Notes under the pieces: model-generated | The model's input: only the letters and a program-made list of their open reading frames with translations | Told to the model about the DNA's origin: nothing | Databases searched by the model: none | From: Candidatus Latescibacterota bacterium | GTDB lineage: Bacteria > JAAXHH01 > JACQVL01 | Assembly (NCBI GenBank): GCA_016209865.1 | Contig: JACQVL010000077.1 | Location: 1 to 7,804 of the forward strand | DNA: 7,804 bases | Direction: 5' to 3' | Part shown: piece by piece, positions 1 through 7,804 of the stretch | Layout of the letters: every line of letters begins with the position of its first letter | Numbering within the stretch: position 1 is the first letter of the stretch | Translations under genes and position numbers: made by a program

Positions 1-51
1 GTCTACGGAGTGGGCGTTCATCTGATGAATTTTGACGACCAAAATCGGTAA
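1..51 (+). CDS. rpoB: RNA polymerase beta subunit, C-terminal end only (partial)
   Basis: Reading from base 1, sixteen codons run to a TAA at 49-51 and give VYGVGVHLMNFDDQNR. The other two forward frames close at 23-25 and 33-35. The pattern of a Gly followed by alternating hydrophobic residues and a short acidic tail fits the usual end of beta, where a segment of the LxxLGLxVxL type is followed by a few charged residues. The position directly upstream of rpoC is the nearly universal place for rpoB. Beta forms the catalytic core of RNA polymerase with beta'. With only 16 residues the call rests mainly on gene order; the sequence match alone is weak. Confidence 0.6.
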   Translation, partial: VYGVGVHLMNFDDQNR

Positions 52-57
52 AAACCT

Positions 58-113
58 GTAGGGGCGAATCTTGTATTCGCCCCGATGCGGGCGATCACAA
101 GGATCGCCCCTAC
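58..113. repeat. 56-bp inverted pair of GTAGGGGCGA palindromic repeats (BIME/REP-like)
   Basis: The outer ends are a perfect 10-bp inverted repeat, GTAGGGGCGA (58-67) and TCGCCCCTAC (104-113). Comparing the left half with the reverse complement of the right half gives 21 matches in the first 25 positions. Each half is also a hairpin of its own. The left has stem GGGGCGAAT/ATTCGCCCC (61-69 with 75-83) and loop CTTGT. The right has stem GGGCGATC/GATCGCCC (89-96 with 102-109) and loop ACAAG, the complement of the left loop. No T-run follows, so this is not a normal terminator. A related element lies at 5356-5432. The architecture resembles interspersed palindromic (REP/BIME) elements; mobility is inferred. 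Confidence 0.8.
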
Positions 114-144
114 GGATGACCTGTTTTGATCATCAAATCTCATT

Positions 145-150
145 AGGAGG
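145..150 (+). promoter_or_regulatory. Ribosome binding site that fixes the rpoC start
   Basis: A perfect Shine-Dalgarno AGGAGG lies at 145-150. The first in-frame GTG (150-152) overlaps it and so cannot be its start codon. The next GTG (159-161) sits 8 nt downstream, which is ideal spacing, so translation should begin at 159. Confidence 0.85.
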
Positions 151-158
151 TGTCACCA

Positions 159-4355
<4,197 letters not shown>

Positions 4356-4370
4356 ACCGCAAGAAAGACC

Positions 4371-4399
4371 TTGACAAGCGGATCACAGCGTTGTAGATT
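4371..4399 (+). promoter_or_regulatory. Candidate sigma70-type promoter for the str operon
   Basis: A perfect -35 hexamer TTGACA (4371-4376) is followed after exactly 17 bp by TAGATT (4394-4399), which matches TATAAT at four of six positions, including the first two and last T. Transcription would start near 4405-4407 and give a leader of about 95 nt before rpsL. The site begins 15 bp after the rpoC stop in an otherwise GC-rich region. It would let rpsL, rpsG, fusA and tuf be expressed apart from rpoBC. Read by eye only. Confidence 0.65.
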
Positions 4400-4414
4400 G
4401 CAAAATCTGTGATC
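4381..4414. promoter_or_regulatory. Operator-like inverted repeat centred on the -10 box
   Basis: GATCACAG (4381-4388) and its exact reverse complement CTGTGATC (4407-4414) are separated by 18 bp. The centre falls at about 4397.5, inside the putative -10 hexamer. A smaller inverted repeat, AGATT-GCAA-AATCT (4395-4408), nests inside it. A protein bound to both arms would cover the -10 and the start point, as a repressor would. In read-through RNA from rpoC the arms could form a stem instead. Function is inferred; the repeat itself is exact. Confidence 0.5.
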
Positions 4415-4447
4415 GCCCCGGTGATCAGCACGGCCAGCAAGCCAGAG

Positions 4448-4477
4448 GCGGATGGGACGACGTCCGGTCCCATCCGC
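4448..4477 (+). promoter_or_regulatory. Leader hairpin upstream of rpsL
   Basis: An 11-bp perfect stem pairs GCGGATGGGAC (4448-4458) with GTCCCATCCGC (4467-4477) around an 8-nt loop, GACGTCCG. It lies after the proposed transcription start and ends 11 nt before the rpsL Shine-Dalgarno. The bases after it, TATCATCTCT, are only partly T-rich, so it is a poor intrinsic terminator. It could be an attenuator, a ribosomal protein binding site for feedback control, or an RNA stabiliser. The structure is clear; the role is unknown. Confidence 0.6.
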
Positions 4478-4488
4478 TATCATCTCTG

Positions 4489-4495
4489 AAGGGAG
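4489..4495 (+). promoter_or_regulatory. Ribosome binding site supporting the rpsL TTG start
   Basis: AAGGGAG lies at 4489-4495, 6 nt before the TTG at 4502. It is a moderate Shine-Dalgarno match and the only one close to the conserved PTINQL start of S12. Confidence 0.6.
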
Positions 4496-4501
4496 CCTCT
4501 G

Positions 4502-4873
4502 TTGCCAACGATCAACCAGTTGATCCGTCATGGACGGGAACAGGTCAGACATAAGACCAAATCCCCGGCGCTGCGGGGATGCCCGCAGAAACGCGGGGTG
4601 TGCCTGCAGGTCAAGACACAGACCCCGAAGAAACCGAACTCGGCCCTCCGCAAGATCGCCCGGGTGCGGTTGACGAACGGGGTCGAGGCGACCTGCTACA
4701 TCCCCGGTGAAGGGCACAACCTGCAAGAGCACTCGATCGTGCTCGTCCGCGGGGGGCGTGTGAAGGACCTCCCCGGGGTGCGGTACCACATCATCCGGGG
4801 CGCGCTGGACGCCAGCGGGGTCGCCAACCGGATGCAGAGCCGGTCGAAGTACGGGACGAAAAGACCGAAATAA
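4502..4873 (+). CDS. rpsL: 30S ribosomal protein S12
   Basis: S12 lies at the decoding centre of the 30S subunit and helps check codon-anticodon pairing. The protein has 123 residues, the normal size, and starts at a TTG that gives the family's usual (M)PTINQL. Visible motifs: [12 protein letters not shown] (24-34); the [11 protein letters not shown] loop (41-51) with K43 and K44; LTNGVEA (58-64); [10 protein letters not shown] (69-78); and [11 protein letters not shown] (86-96), with K88 and with D89 at the position that is methylthiolated in many bacteria. The lysines whose mutation gives streptomycin resistance are all in the wild-type form. It is the first gene of the str operon, behind its own promoter candidate and leader hairpin, and is 15 nt from rpsG. 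Identity is certain. Confidence 0.98.
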   Translation: MPTINQLIRHGREQVRHKTKSPALRGCPQKRGVCLQVKTQTPKKPNSALRKIARVRLTNGVEATCYIPGEGHNLQEHSIVLVRGGRVKDLPGVRYHIIRGALDASGVANRMQSRSKYGTKRPK

Positions 4874-4888
4874 ATGTGAGGTTCAGCC

Positions 4889-5359
4889 ATGTCACGGAGA
4901 AAAGAAATCGTTCGGCGCGTGTCGTTGCCCGACTGGCGATACCGCAGTCCGTTGGTGACGAAATTCATCAACGGCCTGATGCGCAAAGGCAAGAAGAGCA
5001 CCGCTGAGGGGATCTTCTACCGGGCGCTCACCATCATCGAAAAACGGACGAATCAGGACCCGCTGCCGGTGTTCGAGAAAGCGATGCGGAACGTCGGGCC
5101 GGCCGTGATGGTGAAATCCCGGCGTGTCGGCGGCGCCACCTACCAGGTGCCCGTCGAGGTCCGTGACGATCAGCAGCGCGCGATGGCCATCCGCTGGCTG
5201 ATCGAGGCCGCCAAGGGGCGTCCGGATCATACGATACAGGAGCGGCTGGCCAACGAATTGCTCGCCGCCGCCAAAGGTGAAGGGGCGGCCGTCAAGCGCC
5301 GCGAGGATACTTACCGGATGGCCGACGCCAACCGGGCGTTCTCCCATTACCGGTGGTAG
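4889..5359 (+). CDS. rpsG: 30S ribosomal protein S7
   Basis: S7 starts assembly of the 30S head by binding the 3' domain of 16S rRNA, and it lines the E-site exit channel. Its 156 residues are the common bacterial length. Family marks include KFINGLMRKGKKSTAEGI (25-42), the VGPAVMVKSRRVGGATYQVPVEV stretch (about 69-91), the RWLIEAAKGR helix and the C-terminal HYRW. The ATG follows GAGG (4878-4881) by 7 nt and lies 15 nt after rpsL, so the two are translated from one message. In E. coli, S7 represses its own operon through RNA between rpsL and rpsG; this gap is too short for such a site. Oddities: Trp16 replaces the usual Pro of the LPDP motif, and the TAG stop lies inside a repeat element that begins at 5356. 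Confidence 0.98.
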   Translation: MSRRKEIVRRVSLPDWRYRSPLVTKFINGLMRKGKKSTAEGIFYRALTIIEKRTNQDPLPVFEKAMRNVGPAVMVKSRRVGGATYQVPVEVRDDQQRAMAIRWLIEAAKGRPDHTIQERLANELLAAAKGEGAAVKRREDTYRMADANRAFSHYRW

Positions 5360-5432
5360 GAGCGAAGCATTTGTCGAAGAATGTCGAAGAATAGAGATAT
5401 ATGAAGAATAGGGGCGAATGCTTCGCCCCTAC
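5356..5432. repeat. 77-bp inverted repeat pair of the GTAGGGGCGA family, overlapping the rpsG stop
   Basis: The left arm GTAGGAGCGAAGCATTTG (5356-5373) matches the reverse complement of 5415-5432 at 16 of 18 positions, and both differences are transitions. The right part is also a perfect hairpin: TAGGGGCGAA, loop TGC, TTCGCCCCTA (5409-5431). The ends match those of the element at 58-113, so the two belong to one family in the same head-to-head arrangement. The TAG of the left end is the rpsG stop codon. The 41 bp between the arms holds a 10-bp tandem repeat. Confidence 0.7.
5372..5391 (+). repeat. Two tandem copies of a 10-bp unit
   Basis: TGTCGAAGAA occurs twice in direct succession, and GAAGAAT occurs again at 5403-5409. 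The repeat sits between the arms of the larger inverted repeat, outside any gene. No function is apparent. Confidence 0.7.
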
Positions 5433-5459
5433 TAACGATACCATAACGATACCACAACG
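5433..5459 (+). repeat. 11-bp tandem repeat ahead of fusA
   Basis: TAACGATACCA occurs twice in succession (5433-5443 and 5444-5454), followed by a partial third copy, CAACG. It lies directly between the GTAGGGGCGA element and the fusA ribosome binding site. It may have arisen by slippage, and a role as a binding site is possible but unsupported. Confidence 0.75.
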
Positions 5460-5463
5460 AGGG
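5459..5463 (+). promoter_or_regulatory. Ribosome binding site supporting the fusA TTG start
   Basis: GAGGG at 5459-5463 is 8 nt from the TTG at 5472. No ATG or GTG occurs in frame between the upstream stop (5433-5435) and the GTPase domain, so TTG is the only workable start. Confidence 0.75.
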
Positions 5464-5471
5464 ATACGTCT

Positions 5472-7607
5472 TTGTCCGAATCTTCAGTCACCACAAAACC
5501 GTCGACGCCAGCGCGTGGGGTCGCCACGCGCGAGCATCAGCTCGCCCAGACCCGCAACATCGGGATTATGGCCCACATCGATGCCGGGAAGACGACGACG
5601 ACCGAACGCATCCTCTACTACACGGGCCGGGTCCACCGGATCGGTGAAGTGGATGAGGGAGCGGCGACGATGGACTGGATGGAGCAGGAGCGGGAACGGG
5701 GGATCACGATCACGTCCGCCGCGACCACCTCCTTCTGGCGGGACCATCGGATCAACATCATCGATACCCCCGGTCACGTCGACTTCACCGTCGAGGTGGA
5801 ACGCTCCCTCCGGGTGCTCGACGGCGCGGTGGCCATCTTCTGCGCGGTCGGCGGAGTGGAACCCCAGTCAGAGACCGTCTGGCGCCAGGCGGACAAGTAC
5901 AGCGTCCCGCGCATCGCGTACGTCAATAAACTGGATCGGGTCGGAGCGGATTTCCATCAAGCCGTCGCCATGATGCACGACCGCTTAGGCGCGAACGCCG
6001 TCCCGATTCAACTCCCTATCGGGCTGGGCGAGCTGTTTACGGGCATCATCGACCTGCTGACGATGACCGCCCGCACCTACCATGAAGAGACGCTGGGGAT
6101 GACGTTCAACGACCACGACATCCCCCATGACCTACAGGCGTACGCTCACGAGCACCGGATAAAGCTCATCGAGGTGCTCTCGGATTATGACGACGCGCTG
6201 GCGGAGCAATACCTGAACGGCGAAGAGCCGACCGCCGAGGCACTGCGACCGGTCATCCGCACCGCGACCCTGTCGGGCAACTTTATCCCCGTCCTCTGCG
6301 GGTCGTCGTTCCGGAACAAAGGCGTTCAGGGCCTGCTGGACGGCATCATCGACTACCTCCCCTCTCCCCTCGATATCTTGGATGTCATCGGCAAGAACCT
6401 GGTCACCGGCGAACAGGAAACCCGTCCCGCCCGTGATGACGCCCCCCTGGCCGGGTTAGCGTTTAAAATCATGACCGATCCGCACGTCGGCAAACTCACC
6501 TTCTTCCGCGTGTATTCAGGCACGCTTCATGCCGGCAGTTATGTGCTCAACGCCCGGACGAACAAGCGGGAGCGGGTCAGCCGGATTCTCCAGATGCACG
6601 CCAATAAGCGCGAGCAGATCAACGCCGCGTTCGCGGGGGATATCCTCGCTCTCGTCGGCGTGAAGGACGTCGCCACTGGGGATACCCTCTGCGACCCCGA
6701 ATGGCCGATCGCCCTCGAATCGATGCAGTTCCCGGAGCCGGTCGTGTCGGTCGCCATCGAACCCAAGACGAAGGTGGATGAAGAGAAATTAGGGATGTCC
6801 CTGATCAAACTCGCGGAAGAGGACCCGACCTTCCGGGTCAAGACTGATGAAGAGACCGGCCAGCAGATCATCTCCGGGATGGGCGAACTCCACCTGGAGA
6901 TCTTAGTCGACCGGCTCCTCCGGGAATTCCGGGTCGAGGCGAACGTCGGCCGGCCGCAGGTCGCCTACCGTGAGACGATCCGTCGGGCGATCAAGAGCGA
7001 AGGGCGGTTTATCCGCCAGACAGGCGGGCACGGGCAGTACGGCCATGTCTGGATCGAGATCGAACCGCTCGACAAGGGCAAAGGGTTCGAGTTCGTCGAT
7101 AAAGTCATCGGCGGCACGATCCCCAGAGAGTTCATCCCGTCGGTCGAGCAGGGGGTGCGCGAAGCGCTCAACACGGGCGTCCTGGCGGGCTATCCGGTGC
7201 AGGACCTCAAAGTGACCCTGTACGACGGCTCCTACCACGATGTGGATTCGTCGGAGATGGCGTTCAAGATCGCCGCCTCAATGGCCCTGCAGGACGGATT
7301 ACGCCGGGCCGAGCCGGTGCTGCTGGAGCCGGTCATGGACGTCGAAGTCGTCGTGCCGGCGGAGTACGTCGGGGAGGTCATCGGCGACCTCAGCGCCCGC
7401 CGCGGACGCATCGGGGGGATCATCCCGCGGTCGGACGCCCAGGTGGTCGCGGCAACCGTCCCGTTGAACGAGATGTTCGGGTATGCCACTGCACTCCGCT
7501 CCGCCACACAGGGCCGCGCAGTCTATTCGATGCAGTTTGCCCACTATGAGGAAGTCCCACCGTCGATCACCCAGGAGATCGTGGCGAAGGTGCGCGGGAT
7601 AGCGTAA
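5472..7607 (+). CDS. fusA: Translation elongation factor G
   Basis: EF-G is the GTPase that moves tRNAs and mRNA through the ribosome after peptide bond formation and, with RRF, splits ribosomes for recycling. The protein has 711 residues. GTPase motifs: AHIDAGKT (34-41), RGITI (76-80), DTPGH (98-102) with the catalytic His102, NKLD (152-155, Leu where Met is usual) and CGSSF (276-280). Domains II and III follow, from about residue 300 to 490. Domain IV contains GGHGQYGHV and the tip loop [12 protein letters not shown] with His589, the residue that reaches the decoding centre. Domain V and the C-terminal HYEEVP segment complete it. The N-terminus is about 15-20 residues longer than usual and rich in Ser, Thr and Pro. 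Its place between rpsG and tuf marks it as the housekeeping EF-G. It is separated from rpsG by a repeat-filled 112-nt gap. Confidence 0.98.
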   Translation: MSESSVTTKPSTPARGVATREHQLAQTRNIGIMAHIDAGKTTTTERILYYTGRVHRIGEVDEGAATMDWMEQERERGITITSAATTSFWRDHRINIIDTPGHVDFTVEVERSLRVLDGAVAIFCAVGGVEPQSETVWRQADKYSVPRIAYVNKLDRVGADFHQAVAMMHDRLGANAVPIQLPIGLGELFTGIIDLLTMTARTYHEETLGMTFNDHDIPHDLQAYAHEHRIKLIEVLSDYDDALAEQYLNGEEPTAEALRPVIRTATLSGNFIPVLCGSSFRNKGVQGLLDGIIDYLPSPLDILDVIGKNLVTGEQETRPARDDAPLAGLAFKIMTDPHVGKLTFFRVYSGTLHAGSYVLNARTNKRERVSRILQMHANKREQINAAFAGDILALVGVKDVATGDTLCDPEWPIALESMQFPEPVVSVAIEPKTKVDEEKLGMSLIKLAEEDPTFRVKTDEETGQQIISGMGELHLEILVDRLLREFRVEANVGRPQVAYRETIRRAIKSEGRFIRQTGGHGQYGHVWIEIEPLDKGKGFEFVDKVIGGTIPREFIPSVEQGVREALNTGVLAGYPVQDLKVTLYDGSYHDVDSSEMAFKIAASMALQDGLRRAEPVLLEPVMDVEVVVPAEYVGEVIGDLSARRGRIGGIIPRSDAQVVAATVPLNEMFGYATALRSATQGRAVYSMQFAHYEEVPPSITQEIVAKVRGIA

Positions 7608-7664
7608 CCCACGAGTGCCGGACGCGAGGACAGGACGGAAAGCCGCCAGGGAAAGGAGCGCTGC

Positions 7665-7804
7665 ATGGCGAAGGCGAGGTTTGAGCGGACGAAGCCGCAC
7701 GTGAACATCGGGACGATTGGGCACGTCGATCACGGGAAGACGACGCTCACGTCGGCGATCACGAAGGTATTAGCCCAGCAGGGGCTGGCGCAGGCGCGCT
7801 CCTA
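7665..7804 (+). CDS. tuf: Translation elongation factor Tu, N-terminal part (runs off the window)
   Basis: EF-Tu delivers aminoacyl-tRNA to the ribosomal A site as a GTP complex. The 46 complete codons present give the standard start [19 protein letters not shown], then the P-loop GHVDHGKT (19-26), and match EF-Tu through GLAQARS, where the window ends. A strong Shine-Dalgarno, AAAGGAG (7652-7658), lies 6 nt before the ATG. The 57-nt gap from fusA shows no promoter or terminator that I can see, so it is probably cotranscribed with rpsL-rpsG-fusA. Related GTPases such as SelB or CysN lack this N-terminal wording. Many bacteria carry two tuf genes; the position after fusA corresponds to tufA, but a second copy cannot be judged here. 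Confidence 0.96.
   Translation, partial: MAKARFERTKPHVNIGTIGHVDHGKTTLTSAITKVLAQQGLAQARS

Noticed and set aside
58-113. Intrinsic terminator between rpoB and rpoC
   Set aside because: The hairpins are stable but no T-run follows either one, and termination here would cut off an essential gene with no clear promoter downstream.
125-137. Odd palindrome TTTGAT-C-ATCAAA before the rpoC ribosome binding site
   Set aside because: It is exact but short, AT-rich, matches no operator I know and has no promoter beside it; chance is a sufficient explanation.
150-158. GTG at 150 as the rpoC start
   Set aside because: It overlaps the AGGAGG Shine-Dalgarno at 145-150. The GTG at 159 has correct spacing and gives a natural MVDFIERQ start.
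4621-4770. Streptomycin-resistance mutation in rpsL
   Set aside because: The lysines of TPKKPNS and RVKDLPG are intact, so no known resistance change is present.
5371-5400. A fusA promoter beginning with TTGTCG
   Set aside because: The best -10 at 17-18 bp is AGATAT or GAGATA, a poor match, and the -35 falls within the tandem repeat. The evidence is too weak to call.
5401-5973. Open frame of 190 codons on the + strand overlapping the start of fusA
   Set aside because: It begins inside the repeat element, overlaps fusA in another frame, and encodes a Ser/Arg/Pro-rich sequence typical of an out-of-frame reading of GC-rich DNA.
7608-7664. Promoter or terminator between fusA and tuf
   Set aside because: I saw no -35/-10 pair, no inverted repeat of useful length and no T-run; only the tuf Shine-Dalgarno is clear.

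Overview
The window is a stretch of core bacterial transcription and translation genes, all on the + strand: the last codons of rpoB (RNA polymerase beta), a complete rpoC (beta'), then the classical str operon order rpsL (S12), rpsG (S7), fusA (EF-G) and the first 46 codons of tuf (EF-Tu). About 93% of the sequence is coding, the genes are GC-rich, and no frameshift or truncation is visible. Three of the five visible start codons are not ATG: GTG for rpoC, TTG for rpsL and TTG for fusA.

Organism: bacterial without doubt. The beta' subunit carries a trigger-loop insertion of about 185 residues (SI3 type). This is usual in Gram-negative lineages such as Proteobacteria and the FCB and PVC groups, and absent from Firmicutes and Actinobacteria. 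The wording of beta' (for example the [13 protein letters not shown] and VLGCYYLTK-type stretches) recalls the FCB/PVC side more than Proteobacteria. Palindromic spacer repeats with GTAGGGGCGA ends are of a kind I associate with Poribacteria and some other uncultured or large-genome lineages. An uncultured FCB/PVC-like or Poribacteria-like bacterium is my best guess, at low confidence.

Layout: rpoB tail (1-51); a 107-nt spacer holding a 56-bp inverted pair of palindromic repeats; rpoC (159-4355); a 146-nt spacer with a strong sigma70-type promoter candidate, a palindrome centred on its -10 box and an 11-bp perfect leader hairpin; rpsL and rpsG only 15 nt apart; a 112-nt spacer made almost wholly of repeats, whose first repeat supplies the rpsG stop codon; fusA; a plain 57-nt spacer; tuf running off the end.

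Working together: beta and beta' form the catalytic core of RNA polymerase. S12 and S7 belong to the 30S subunit (decoding centre and head), and EF-G and EF-Tu are the two GTPases that drive the elongation cycle on that ribosome. The promoter after rpoC suggests that str genes can be transcribed separately from rpoBC. I see no accessory, defence or mobile gene here. What is worth a second look lies in the spacers: the repeat family, the operator-like palindrome and the leader hairpin. A few unusual residues in otherwise very conserved proteins also stand out.
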